From positions 1,105,989-1,169,988 of the forward strand of contig NW_020170384.1 of the NCBI RefSeq assembly GCF_000524195.1: a stretch of 64,000 nucleotides of DNA, written 5' to 3'. Shown here one piece after another: positions 11,601-26,600 of the stretch. Position numbers and translations under genes: made by a program. This DNA comes from Echinococcus granulosus (taxonomy: Eukaryota; Platyhelminthes; Cestoda; Cyclophyllidea; Taeniidae). The notes below the pieces were generated by a model that saw only the letters and a program-made list of their open reading frames with translations, had not been told where the DNA came from and made no database searches. Positions within the stretch are counted from its first letter, which is position 1; the number at the start of each line of letters is the position of its first letter.

Positions 11601-14600
11601 GAGGAAGAGGAAGGAGGAATTGGTTCCACATTGGCATGTAGGTCTCGCATACTCTCAGAGGAGGTAATCCCCATCACAAAAGAAGGGGCCTTCGGCCAAG
11701 ATGTACACTTAATTGGACTCCCAGAGATTGGATCACGGAGTGACTGCCAGAGTTCGTAGGAGAGAATAGGAGCCCCACCGTTTGATGTGGGTGGATCCCA
11801 GGTGAAACTGAGTTCAGTGGGGTTGGAGCGGCCGAAAAGACGGAGGTTTGAGGGTGGGTTAATTGGAGGTACGGCGGGGGTGGTGACCTTAAGTGGAGAG
11901 GTCGAGGCGCGACCCCAAGGGACGACACTGGATGAACTTGTAGTACGAGCGTGGGGTTGACTAGACACAGTCGCACGATGCGAGGAGGCACGGACGCGAA
12001 ACTGGAAGGACTGGCCAGGTATGAGGTTGCAAACAGTTACCTCCTTGCAGCGACCCTCGTAGATTGCGTACCAGGCACAGGCAGAGTCGGTGGCCTCGTT
12101 GTCGGAGCTCTCGGAGAAGCTGAGCGAGGAGGTGGCAGCAGCGCCAGACCGCTCACCAGGATTGTTGATCGGGCTGGCGGAGGAGGGTACGCGGAACGGC
12201 AACTGCGGCACGTCGTTCACCTTTCCCAAGGAATAGATACTGCTCGTAGGTGGTTGAAGTACGTAGGTGGACGGTGGCACACACGCGAACGCGTTGTTAT
12301 CTGATGAAGCTTAAAGTAGGCGTAAAACAAACGGGACATCAAAAGAAAATGAGGAATTACTAACTCAGCCCAGCGTCAAAGGCTAATTAAAATCCAAATG
12401 GTTCAGAGATGTTCAGATACAGCAGCCCATTCTTCTAAACCAGTCAGAAGTCCTCTAATGACAAACGCAAACCAATTTAACTTGCAATTATCATAACGTT
12501 TATCGGGATAAACACTAATATATATAGGATTTAGGCAAACTCAGAAAACATCAGTGACCTGCTTTGATCGCAGCAATTTTTAGCAATTCGTGTTGATGTT
12601 GGGAGAGAACAAAGGAACGAGTCCAAGCTCTACTATGTCTGGGAGACGGGCATTAATGTTGCTTTTATTTGCATTAAAACCGACTTGCTTTTAAAAGCGC
12701 GAAGATTCGTTAGACTCCATGTAAACTAATGTATCAGAAAGGCACAAAGGAAAAACGACTGCCAATACTTGATAACTACTTTTTGGTATTCTGATTACAA
12801 AACTAATGAACGTTCCAATTCCTTTGTCACAATGAGATTTCATGAAAGTGAATTGAATAAAAACAAACGCCAAGTCGATCACAGAGAAATTGAAGTACAG
12901 TTGTTTCAAAATTGACCAGGCCTACAACGGAATGGAAGTATGATTTTTTGTGTTTTAAAAGCGCCACTACTCGAAAATCTGTAGATTGACCATGAGGGAC
13001 ATTAGTTGACTAATTTAGAAAGCAGTTTTTATGGAATATCGTTAGCAAATTCTTTTAAATATTAGTCCAAAGCTTTAAATGAAGAGAGTACGATATTTTG
13101 GGTATAAAAAACAACAACGCTGCAAGTTTTTAAATAAGTATTCTCCGGTAAATCACCACTACCAGTGTATAAAAAATATATTTACTGCGAGAAATTCGTA
13201 GTTAATTTTAGCACAGCGGATAAAAACGCTCCGTTCATGCGTAAATAAAGAGGCAAAATGTTCTGGATTGGCAGATGGCAAAGGAATTTGCATTTGGCTC
13301 AGCAGCGCAATAAGCAAATTAGAGCAAGTAACTCAAACAGTCAGGTGGAAAGCCCACAGAGGTGCACAAAAAAGGAACAATAACCACTTTTTGGTAATGA
13401 CGCTTGTGTGAAGAAAAGAGGTACATGCGCCATTGAGAGCACTAAAGTTATCAAAGTGTTGAACGAATTGGAGGAGGGCTCCAAGAATTTGCAAGTAAAA
13501 GCTTTTCACTGGTTACAAAATCTGCTACACTGTAACTGACGTTGTACAAATTATTTCTTTGAGAATAAAAAGCATAATCGTGAAGGGGTGAACATTGACT
13601 AAAGTTCAAGGGATACATTTTCACAGCCTAACGACTGTCGCACATTATATCATCACCCTTTTGAGGCACATGTAACATGCGCTGTGACCAGATAATTTTT
13701 GTGAATATGGCTAGCCACCGTCATTGTGTCAAAAAAGCCATATTCACTTGAATACTCTAATTTCTTGGTTTAAGGCACATGAGACATTATAGAAATGGGT
13801 AGAATATGAAGGGGCGTAGATTTCATACTTGAAAGGACTGCACCACACAATTCACCACAATCGTACTGAAGACTCTTCTCAACCATCGCCTAAGTTTTTC
13901 TTGCTGTACAATCATCTTTATCTGAACATTTTTTACTAGAAAATATTGATGGGGTAGGCTGGTAATGATGGAAGGAAGAGAAATGAATGTGTTAAAGGAC
14001 CACTTAAGAAACCTGAGATAAGGTTAGATAAATCCCATTTCCACTGTGGTAAAAATGTATCCTTCCACGCACTAAAGGTAAATGAATAAAAGTTAAAATT
14101 TTTCACGAATCGTGGTCGCAAAAAAAAATTCTACGGTTGCTTGCCCAAAAAATATCATTTTATTTTTAAAATGAAAAAAAAACACTTGGTGCCATTCGGA
14201 TACAGAAATTGGGATATCAACGCGTAGTCAAAGCGCCCGCTAATTCTAGAAGTTGGAAATTGACGTTCGTGGACTGGGTTTTCCGTTTAGGGATAGGTTT
14301 GACGTTGAAAAATAAATTATTTTGGCCTTTGAGCGTGGATAATTTGAATGGATTTCGTGGCTGGGAAAGCTGAAGAAAATAGCATGCAAGAACGTGAGGA
14401 AGGAAGAAATAGGAAATCAATTTGCAACTGAGTAAAAACTGCATTGAAACCTTAGCTAAAAGATCAAACATTAGACGCAGTCATGAACACTGCGTCCGTA
14501 TGTGATCAGTTTAATGCTTATCAGAACTCCCATACGAATGTCTGATTGAAAGGTTTCATTAGTATAGTGTTCGACATTAAAACATGAAATAAGCTCATTT

Positions 14601-17600
14601 TACGGATTAGAAGAATCGTGAAATGCCTACCCTTATAAATATCGGAGATGGCATTTTGGAGTAAATCTAACTCGAAACGCGGTCAGATAATCGTCCTCGG
14701 AGTGGAGGGCCAGAGAAAAGGAGTATTTCAACGTCCCCCATAGATATCAGATCTGATTTTCTAAAAGGATACCCTACTTCCAATTAGACCATTCTAAGCT
14801 ATTTTTATTCATGTTGGATTAAGACATTAAAAAGTCCATGTGAAAATGTCTTTTGAGTTCAGCACCATCATCGTAATGACTTCTGTTTCGTGTAAGAGCT
14901 TGTCAATCGCAAAAATGAATAAGTCATTAGAAATAACAATAACAATTTGCAGAAGAATATTGCAGATCACAACTGAGTGTCAGGTAAATGGGCTGATGTT
15001 TGTATCATTAAAGTGCTATTCATTACTAATTCAGACCTGTGATCGAAGAGCAGCGCCAAGTTAAATTCAGACAACACTTACAAAAAGCCATTCAAATTAA
15101 AATGAAGTGAATTGATGAATAAATGTTAAACATAGTCTTCTGGCCATTAATATGAGTAAATGGAACCAATGATCGAACGTGTGGATTAAAAGTCGTCAAT
15201 ATTGAAAGTATTTGGATGAGGGGATCTCTAAGATCCATCTCTATTCATAAGCTCCCAAAATCTTCAGTTAATGAGGCAAAAATGGAGCCCTACGTCCCAA
15301 AATAATAGCAATACTACCGGCTGTTATTATATAAATTTCATTCCCGCAATTCAAGAAGGAATTTCTCTCAATAAATCGCGCAAATAACGTCTCTCAATAG
15401 GGAATTCGGAGCACCGCATACTACCGGGATCTTAATTCGAATAAAGGACAGCTGCCCCATTTATCTCAAAGAAGACTGTGGGCAGCCGAAAGAAGTAGGC
15501 TTCACCATGTGTATGCTCCGGGGGTGGGGTGGGGTGGGGCAAATGGCCATAAAGGCTGGGGGACAACAAATGTGCAACGCAAAAATTGTACAAAAGCGAT
15601 AAAAACGATTTATGTATGTGGGGCTAATTGCCAGAGGGCTTGCAGTTTCCTGTAAAGGGAATTTTGATAAATTAACTGCTTCAATCCACTTGTAAGTCGC
15701 ACTCAAGGCAAATGAACGTACCAATGACCCACGGCCAGCAAATAGGGCCCCGAATCTCGGAAGATTTGATCTCCTCGGAGTCAGCTGCGGGATGGAGATA
15801 GTGCAAACTTTCCTTTTTGTGCTGTTGGTGTTGTAGTTGTTGCTGGTGCATGGTGTACTTGCGAAGAAGTGAGGTGGGCAGTTGTGGCATGAGGACTTCC
15901 AATCGGTAGGCGCTCACCGGCATCCCCCCGTCGTCGTCCGGAGCTGACCAACAAAGGTTCACGTGAAACGGCCGCACGCGTCCTCGCAACTGCAAAACAA
16001 TGCCAAATCAATGCCCTCGATCAAAATCATCTCGATTATAGGCATACATTATGAATTGAGATCTGGTATATTAGCCTAAAATGTCATAATTTGATGCAAG
16101 TTTACATTCAGAGCCTTCACATATTCCGTAATTATCAATCTTCAAAGTAAATAAATACAAACATTTTACCGACTTGTGATTTTATCGGATAATTGTGTCT
16201 TCTTAACTCGTTTTTGGATTCAAAGTTGCCTCTGTGGCAAATAAATAAATAAATAACCAAATGAATACACACATAAAGTCCCTCAATTCGGTGAGAAAGC
16301 ATTCGACAGCAACTTTTGTTACTCCATAGCAGATCAAAATAGTCTATTCACAAACCAGGTATTAACAACATTTTGATTTTTAAGGCAGTATGAAATAGGC
16401 TCAATCTAGAAAGCCAATTCTTATCACTCCATTATTACCGCCCTGAGACTATTGTAACGCGAAATCCATACCCGCTTCCCGTTATCGCACATTTCATCAG
16501 CTCACTTGGAATCATAATTTCTAAATCTGCTTATAAAAATTACGAACACGACTTCGTCTTTTCGAATCAACGCACGTGCATTTGATACACACACCCGCAA
16601 CCAGGATCTCAGAATTTCCTTTTCTTTTTCAGGCCAATTTATTCCTCTTGATTAAATATATATATATATATATATGCAACGCGTCGGCTCAAGTGAGAAA
16701 GTTGGGACGAAATCGCAAAAGGAATTGCTTCAAATCACTTCACAAGAATGCATATCATAAATTGCGTTGGAAAGGTCGTAACCTTCATAGCAATTTTATG
16801 CTCCCATAGGAAATGATGGGGAGTCTGCACTTTTGCCCTCCCCTATTTAATAGCTTAACAAAGTAGCCGAAACAGTGGGACTCAAATTTCAAATGCCCTT
16901 GCTTTCTGCACCTAGGAACTGAAAAGATAAGTAAACAACCGCCAAATGGAAATTGTTTACAATGCTGATATTGTTCTCTCCCTCTGTTTACGCAAGACAT
17001 CCCGAAATATGACAACATTTGGACCTCCGGCTTATTTGGCTGTAAAAAAGGAAAACTCACTCTTAGACCCTTGGGAGCAGTGGGTAGATCAGGAACGGTA
17101 CGGAAGGCTACGATATCGCTCCAATGACTAGTTCCATCCACATTGCTAGCAGCCAGTCGAAAGCGATAGAGACAGCAGCGCCGCAGACCCTCCACCAAGT
17201 ACTGCGTGGCGTCATCGTCGTAAACCTTCTTAAAGTGCTGACGCGCTTCGCCCTCCTGCATCTCCAGTTGGTAGCGCAGGATTGATTTGGAAGGGGCTGA
17301 GGAGGACCCGTGACTAGTGGGCTGGAGCTCCCAGGTGAGATGAAGGCTGTGAGTCGTGGCTTTAAGCAAACGCGGCGGATCAGGTGAAGATGGTGGCAGA
17401 CCGTAAGTCATCACCGACACTACATCACTCCAGGGGCTACGATGGAGAAAGCGCGTGAGGCATGGATTATTCTAATCTCATGAATGGCTCAAGGATTAGA
17501 GCTCATAACCACCAAGGTACTTACTGTTTAAAATGACCAGGTAGTGATAGGATTTAGAGGAACTTCAGAACATTGGCAATTATTCCTTAAAAGCGGTAAG

Positions 17601-20600
17601 CAAGGATAAAGAAAACAGTTCGTTAATCGTAGCTAATATCCTATTCACTATATCACAATGCGAAACGATGAGTGTCCATAAGCATAGCCCTACTGCAATG
17701 CCCAGCCTCCCATTCTAGACGATTTAGAGCCCCCTGGGAAAAAAGGGAGGCGTGGACAATTAGCATAGACTAGCAAAGCGTTAGTTTTTCAATGTGTGAC
17801 ACAGGCATCTTCCACTCCAGAGACAGCATTTATACTTCCTCACTACCTGTACCGCACAATTCGCACAAGTTTTCGCGGCTTATATATGTATGTACTCCCT
17901 TTCGTGGAGGAGCTTTTTTTGGGATCAACATATACCTGTATGATATACATTTGCATTTAAGCAAAAAAGTGGTGATCTTTGGGTGGAAATAAATAACGGG
18001 AAACATTTACGTCCCAATTTCTATTGAGCTTTAAAAGGCGTATTTGTTGGAAAAAGTGAATTTAAAGACTGAAGAAAGGCTACGATGATAAACAGGAGAG
18101 AGGAATGAATGAGAGAACCGTCACAAACTAACCTCTGTCCATGTGTATTGATTGCCGCAACACGTAGCATATAGGTGGTGGCTGGTAGGAGATGAGAAAG
18201 CTTATGGAAGCGTTGGATCCCCGTGTAGCAAATCTGAAATGATGGCGCCCCCTGAAGTGGAAATATTAAGTTCATAACTTTGGGAATCCACTTGGTCGTA
18301 AAAGGAAGGTTAACTTAACAGCATAACGGATCGTGTTTAAAGAAATGGGGGTGGTATAATTGCCTGCTCGTATAACCTCAGATAGGCTACGCTGGTACTA
18401 TGAAGAAAGTATGACATCAGAAGCACCGATCTAGGAATGTTGTGGAGACTCCATGTAGAGTCGCGCTATAGGATATCCTTAGACTATCGGAAAACTGCTA
18501 ATGGATGCCAAACTAACAGAAAGGCCTAGCAGTGGTTTTCATTTAGCTAACACAATAACAGTTCCAGTCTTTGTTAAGAGTAAGATCTATTAGTCTGAGG
18601 ACTTATGAACTACGGACATTGATGAATGAATTTTGAACTAGCTATCGTTCACCTTCCGAAAAAAGTCAAGGATGGTGTTGAGAGCAAAAAAGGTTCCAGG
18701 AGAAAAAACAATTGTACAACTGAAAATCGTAAGAAGAATGAATAAATTATGTGATGGGAATCGAGCAGATTTTCCAGCCCCCGTATAACGGAAATATTTT
18801 TTGCATACAATGATATCGCAAACAGAAATCAGTGGTATCCGCAACCCCATTCAAATGTACAAGTTATATTAATAAGCATACTTGCGTGGCGAATAAAAGT
18901 GAAAAAGTAGCGCTTGGGAAAAGGAGGAATGGACTACTTTAAGAATGTCAGCTGACACCTAATTTGCCGATGCTGATTTTTTTTAAAAAAGGCAATGTTT
19001 GAGTAATCAAAAAAGTACTTTTCCTCTACTGAAATGAAAGGCAATTCTCGAGCAATTGTTCTGCTTTGGTCGTAGCAATCACTACTATGTTCATGACTTT
19101 CCCCATGAAGAAACAGACAGACTTCTGAAATTTTTTTTTTAAAACATCGTCGTCAAGTGAATTTTAAAACCTTGGGGTAAGTGATAATATTACTTAGATC
19201 TTTAAATAATCGCTATGTGGCCAAAACGACAATTAAATTTAATTCTGAAATCATTTCAGTCTAGCTAATTTGGGAGTTTTAGGGCCCTTCCAAAGATGTA
19301 CAAGGTAGATACTGACAGGTATACCGATTCAGAGGGCAGTGAAATTAGGGAAACAAACTTGTACTACACAAGCAGTGTTGGCTATCTATATTCCAACTGG
19401 AATATTTGTATCATCCACAGCTTATACCAATTTGCATGAAATGAAAAGCACCACCAGCCTGCTGAAAGTAAACTTTATGAATGAGAAAAAGTTGTTAACG
19501 TAGAGTTGTTCCCGTCTGCGGTCGAATTAACACGAAGCATTGTCAACAATCCCGGCACTGCCTCTACCGGCGGTAATTAAACGACTGGCACGAAGTGTTT
19601 ACGCAGCTCGACTGCCAGCAGACAAATTAGTGATCCTTATATTAGCTTCAATGGTAATGGACTAGACTGTGCCATTTACAAGAGGGAGGGAGGGGGAGCA
19701 CAGGGCGCCACAAAAGGCAGGAGAGCGGAAAAAAAATAAGCAATTTTTTCCCATTTGAGGATTAAGTACGCTCCCAAAAGATTTGATTCTTTTCACGTCC
19801 AGAAAATGAAAATAAATTGCCTATACGTGTGGCAATGCTTGGCAATAAAATGCGCAGATGGGATAATTTACCGGTCATCGTACCAGTAAATTCAAACAGA
19901 AAGACTGAGAAAGGAGGTATGAACATAAAAAGTGCAAAACATCGGCCCATCCCATTCATTTTTGGTGAGCCCCTTGATTGCAGACCCAATCACTTACATT
20001 AATCAAAACACACGGTCATGCGTTGCTGAGACAATGCGCAACCTCTTCCACCACTCAGAATTGACAAGGCTACTCGGTCCCTGATACTGTAAAAATAGAT
20101 TAGTTAATCCAGATTTCCCATATTCATCCTGGAGATACGCTTCTTCGATTTGTGCTAAACACGTTTACTATCAATCCCGTAAGTAACATGATGCCCCCGA
20201 TTTCCTAGTCTGAGTCTAAAGTCACAAATGCATGGCGTGCTCTTAACCATTCTAAAGACAACTAGACGGATCAAATCGTATGTCCAACAGATTAGGTGAG
20301 TTTAAGGCAATGCTATAAACGTAAGGCGTTCGTAGTCTGAGTATAATTATATTCTTCCAAGCGTTTGAGTAGCATTTGGGTTGACCAGAAAAAAATAATT
20401 ACAAGTAATGTAGCCTATCAGAACAGTAAAATATGGGCTGCGAAGGTCGATTTTTATAGGGCTAGCAATATAAGTTTCCACGAGCTTAAAATTTGTTTAC
20501 CCTAAAAATTTGGCAGGTTTTAAGAGTTGGCACTTGATAAAAAAACAAAGAAGGACAGGCATCACAAGCGTACCAATTTCGCATTATTTACCCAGGTGTG

Positions 20601-23600
20601 TATTTGTTTTTCATTTCATAAAATGAACCTCCCGAACGAAGAGAAAATAAGTTCTGAGGGAGCATGTCACTGAATATTAATTCCATAGCGTACGAGTTAT
20701 CGAAAAGTTAAGTGAATGCATCTTGGTAGGAGGACGGCTGGGTAGCCTTTGAGGCTGTAAATGTCATAAACATACACTAACCTGCTGTCCACAGTTCTTG
20801 ATCAGGCACAGAGCGTAGAAGCACGCCTTCTAATGGTTTGTATTTTTTGTCCCGGTCTGTTGATTCAATCACAGATAAGTGCTCCGATAAAAGAACATCT
20901 GGCGCCTTTCGCATACACCCACATAAATTGGCAATTAGCCAGTTTTTCGGAGAACAAAATTATATTTCTCTAGTTTTCAGAGGCATTATTGCATTGGACC
21001 AAATGTGATCTGCGCGTAAATTGGTCGCCACAAATGGGTGTGTCATTTCTTCTCTACCACATGGTACATAAAAGCGCACTCCAATTGGTTTTCTGGCTCA
21101 CTGGTCCCCAATTAGGCCCTACTTCTTCGCCTTCTTTACGCACTCACTCTAGGTAAACGAATGGTCCGTTTTTGTGCGTGTTAATTTTTCTGACATTGTT
21201 TAAAGAGAGAAATTGACATGATTTTCTGGAACCCCTCCCTTCCAGTTTCTCCTGTCTGGAAAAGGAGGTTTGGGAGCGTCTCTTCTGCGGACAAATATCG
21301 GTCCCTTTTTAATGAGGATGACTGAACGATTTCGGCTCATACATGATACACTAGTATTGGCCGAGATTTCTCACGAGAACTTCGGGAAAAAAAAATAATT
21401 CCACCTTCATTCTATTGGCTTGAATGTCGTAAGCTAATTAAATCATTTATAAAAGGTTATTTTTGAGTGCGTTGCTCCGGCTTTGACGTTCATAGACCCG
21501 AGACACAACCCTACAGATTACAAGCTAGTGCATTTCTTAAAAAAAGAGGATTTAAAAGCCTTTGAACATGTCAACGAGTTGGTTATTTAAGAAATAGTCG
21601 ACAAGCTACCCAAATTAACAATGGCATCGAGCCTTGATTGCATTTAAAGGAGCGTTGCAATAGGGATGAGAAAACTTTAAATTTAGACCACTGTCGCTGT
21701 ACACCTCCAATAATGCAAAGTTGCCTCAATAACCAAAAAATCACATCACCTTGAAACCATTTATTAAAATCTCAAATATCTGGTCGGTAAGAGAAGTCAA
21801 ATAGCTTAAAGAATCCCATGGCTATCTATTTAGATAAGCCAGGAGCGTCAAAGGGGGATTTCCATTCAAAATAACCTTGCGATCTAGATTCAAAAATGGA
21901 CAACATAATCAAAGCACAATTGACGGAGTTAGTACATTTAAAAAATGGAAGTTCAACAGACGAAGGAGAAGTTAGGCACTTATCACTACGCTACCTCTTA
22001 AGGTTGAACTTATCAAGGGGAATTTGTCAGGGTTAAATTGGAAAATAAGTAGTTCTCGTAGACATGAATTGGAAATAATCTCTAGGATTCTTTTAAGTAC
22101 TTAGTAAGCTTAGTTCGACAGCGATGCCACGTTTCAAATAAAACGTGGTAGCAATCACCCCACTTTCACACCAGGAATGAAATCTGAAGAAGCCGCATTC
22201 ATCTTGCTTTTTTAATTCCTATGGCCTTTTGGCAGTGACAAACGACTACCCACATGCGCTATCACTAACCCGTAGTTCTGCACTATAAATTTCTCGCTTA
22301 TTAAATAATTCCTTGAGTACCCTTCGCGTTAGTTTTAGCTAAAAAGTTTATAATATTTGGGTATTACTTCCAAATGCCTTTATTAGATTTTCATGTGGAA
22401 AGACAGGAAGTCAGGGAATAATTTACCTCACAAAATAATTTGCGAAATCTGATGGGCAGGCGTCATTAGAAGGTAGTGTCCACAGGATAGCTAATTGTGA
22501 ATCTACTTACCCCAGCCTTGGTGACTGTAGCGTATTGGAGGCAGTAAGAAATAATTTTGGACCCATTGTCCGCAGGTACCGCCCATCGCACGCTTAGAGT
22601 GCTCTTTGTCCTTGCAAACACATTCGGTGGCCGCGGGCACGATGGTTCGGTTGCCAAGGTGACGAACTCTGCGGACTCTGAGGCAGTACCACAGAGACCC
22701 TCGTACATGCAACACACTCTACAAAGTAGAAGAGCTAAAGACTTACACCAGCCACGTAATTCTAATACCTGAAGAGTGTTACGAGGTAACTCTGGTGGTT
22801 TACCCCCATTGTCTATGAAATAACATCCAGTGATACCTTTGTACGGATCAAGGATAAGCAAGGAAATTGTGCAGTTCTGATGACGCAGTAGACTCAAGAA
22901 GGATAGAAATCACGTTATCTTGTTTGGGAAAAACACGAGGATGAGAACAACGCAACTATCGGATGCATCATAACAATTTCACCAAAATGCCAGCTGACTA
23001 TGTAAGTGCGAAGCTGTATGAATGAGAAGTAGGGGAATTCAATGATTTGCTCGAACTTGACCATTCAAGAACGCTGATTGTTGAAAATAGATTAACCAAG
23101 GCAACGACTTTTCAAAATGGTCATAAATTCACAAGGACAATGCCTTGAGGAGTATTTTTAATCACCACAGTACCCAGAAATTGGGTTAAAATGACAATTG
23201 CTAAGACGGGCAAAATGCCAACTCCCAAAAACCAAAACTTCACCAATGATAAGCGCAAAAAGTTTTGTAAAGAGACACTTAATTTCTTTGAAATGAAGTA
23301 CTATTTGGCTTACATTTGGTTTAAGCTCACTATCTTAATACTTTAGCACATTTCTGACGGAAAAAAGTTTGCTTTTGCATTGATTTTTTATAGCAAATCT
23401 ATCCAATCCTTTTTGACACTAATAATGAGGTAAAGTCTAGCAACGATCTCTTCGCCCTTTGCTCAAAAATGAATCGGTTGCAAAGTGACAGTCAGTTAAG
23501 TACACTTTTTGGTGCCAGTCCTCACCACATTCATGCATTACCAAAGAGCTTGAGGAACCCGGATGTACATGAATTAAATGAGGAACATGTAACAATAAAG

Positions 23601-26600
23601 TAGTAAATAGAACACGCATTTGCAGTGGATGAACACTGTGTGGAATTTAAAGACAAACAAAGGAACTAACACGGTCTAAAGGCGTTTTCGATAACGACTC
23701 GCATTAAGATAAATCCAAGCATTCTCATAACTGTCCAAGTGCATAACAAAATCATGCAAAATATGAAATCCATTTAGACATCAACAAAATCATTAGCATA
23801 ACAATAAGCCACGCTGAAGATAAACAAAAAACTTTTTTAGAAGAAAAGTTGAACGACGACTCATTCTTCAACTTGTTGGATTTGAGAAGAGACAAAAATT
23901 GTCTAGCTTTTCAGCTGCTTCGGCGTTAAAACCATTCCTGATTTAAGTACTGTAAGCTTCTGTTAAATGGTGTTACAAATGGTCCGAAATTAATAATGCT
24001 CATGATAGTACATAATAGAAGCTTTTAAATAAACAAATCAGGAAATGTTTGGACAGGGAGGCAGCTGAAATATCAGACAAGGGAATCTCGGCTGTGTCTA
24101 TATCTACTCGTGCAAGACAGTACCAAGTCAGGAGAGAGGACTATCCTAACAGACGACGCTCTGGTTAAATAAGATGAAAAAAGGAACTTAGACAATTATA
24201 CCAACATGATAAATAGAGTGTATCACATCATACGACTGAATCAATTAAACAAAAGTTACAAAATGTAGATTTTTTGCATTTCAGGCCTGTTGTCCCGTCG
24301 CCGCGTTAGCAACTGAGAAAAGTGAATGTTGCAAATAACCATTACGACATCTGGCACACTTTATGAGCTTAGTTAACGCTTTATCTTGTGACTGATTAAA
24401 AATTAAGCACTGCCTCAAGTATACTCAAATAGATCCTCCCGCCTTGAAAAAAAGTGAGCTCAAATTCTGTTGTACAACAGACGCCTTCACCTGCCACACG
24501 CGGTCCTGCCTGTTAATCACTCGGTGGAAAAAGAACAGAAAGGGAGGTGGGTGAATGCCGAGAGCAAACCCTAAATCATTTTTTACAGACCGTTGCTGAT
24601 GTGCGTGTGTGCGTCCATAATAGGACATTAGGCATACACAAGTATTTTGTGATATACGATAAGTGGCAGTTACTTGTGTGCCTGTGATGATGCTGATGAT
24701 GGCAGCCACCATTAGTGATGACGGCCATGGTAATGCATCCCCCTGGATGTGCACGCGGATATAGGAGTTGAGGGTCATAGGAGCCTGCTACCACTTCACT
24801 TCCCCCCCCTACCCCCCCTTCTTAAATCCTTCAAAAATGGAATCCGATCGACCTAAACTTCATGCAGGAATCACAAGTAGGTGCATGAATATCCTGTAAT
24901 TGCAAATTTAATACTTTTCCTCTAGCCACCTAAACAAAAAGCATCAATGAAAAACGCAGTATCACCTTCCAATATCACTGCCGAAACTAGTATTTAATTT
25001 TTTAAAGTGCAAATTGGAAAACCATAAATATTTTCATTAGGAAAAGAAATAATCTTCTTGGTTAAAGATTTTAAAATAAACTGATAAAAACTGTCAGATG
25101 AATCTACTTCCTATGCGATGAGGTATGGGGGCAACCAGCATTCCATTGATGCAAACATCTTTTGAGTCATTTAAGCACACACTAAAGGCGTAAATCTGCC
25201 AGCCTACCATGGACAAGGCTTACAGAACGTGCTTATGCATGTCCGCGCTGGCAATGATGGGCCAGTCAGCATTAAAGACATACACAACGGACAAAGGCTT
25301 GCCGTGCGTGATTTACAGAAGCGGCAGTAGTGTCAAGCCCGGAAATGAGCACCACCAGGTTCAAGTCTGCGATCTTACAGCCTGCACATCGTGGTCTCGT
25401 AGTTAGTCCTCACAAGTATACATGATTTTAAGGTCGGTTTAGGTTATGCGCAGCAGACATCAATATTACTGTTTCATATCTTTCCATTATGTTTTAGGGT
25501 TTTCCAGAATCAGATGCTTCAACAGGGCACCCTTCTCTGCGGAATCACTGAGAACCGATTCGACGCTATTTACCAAATATTAACGAAGCATCATGTAAAA
25601 GGAAGGCGAAGGAGAGACTGAAACCTCCACAAAAATGTAACACACCTCCCGCACTAATGCACACCAGTGTTGTTTTGTACGGGCTAAAAAAGTACCGCTC
25701 ACATTTGTAAAATTTTGCCGTGAAATTACCTCGTTTTGTCTTTCAAATAAACATTTCTAGCACGAGAGACCGGACTAAAATTAAATATGCATTAATGCTA
25801 TTTCAGCGTGATGTCCATGAATCCTGCAAACCAGAGTAAGATCTATCAGATAGATTGGAGTAGCAAAGACGGGCCGGAGAGGGCAATAAAAAGCGTGCTT
25901 TCTTGAATCTCGGACTTTGTCTTTTCATCAATAAAAAATACGTATCAAAGTGCGTGGCATATTTTGAACCAAGAAAAAACGCATCAGCTTCGTAATTTTC
26001 TACGCCTGTGGTGGTTAAATCGCATACTAGAGTGTGTTGGCATGGAAAATCACCGAATTTGACAGCTTTAGCTAAGTAAATCGCTAATACGTCATAATCC
26101 GACTGAGGAGAAGTGGATTTCACATGGATCACAAGTTTTCGTAGGAGGGATAATTCGGCTAACGCTTCAAAAGCCTTAGTTTACCTCAATTTGAACTTCA
26201 AACTTGAGAAATAAACTGTATATTGTAGGTAGGCCCTTCCCTCATATTTACTTACAGCAGCTGAATCGCATCGTAGTATATTTTCTGAATAGAGTGAAAC
26301 CTAAAGTAAGGCACTAGGACCACTGAAATGCACCTTCTTGATGTGTAGAGCAAGAGATTACTCCGATGGTGGTGATAAATTGTCCAGCTAAACGAGGATT
26401 ATTCGCCTAAGAGATGCAAAAGGTGTAGGCATTAAATCGACGTCAAATTCTTCATACCGAGCTAGCGTCAAGTTCGTGCGAACTAAACTGATTAACATTT
26501 TCGTGTTCTTATGTACGCATCAACAAAGAACGGTGGATAAGCCAACTAAAAGCCATTAGTTTGATAAAACTAAAGCCGGACAAAAGCTTGAAGCAGCTGT

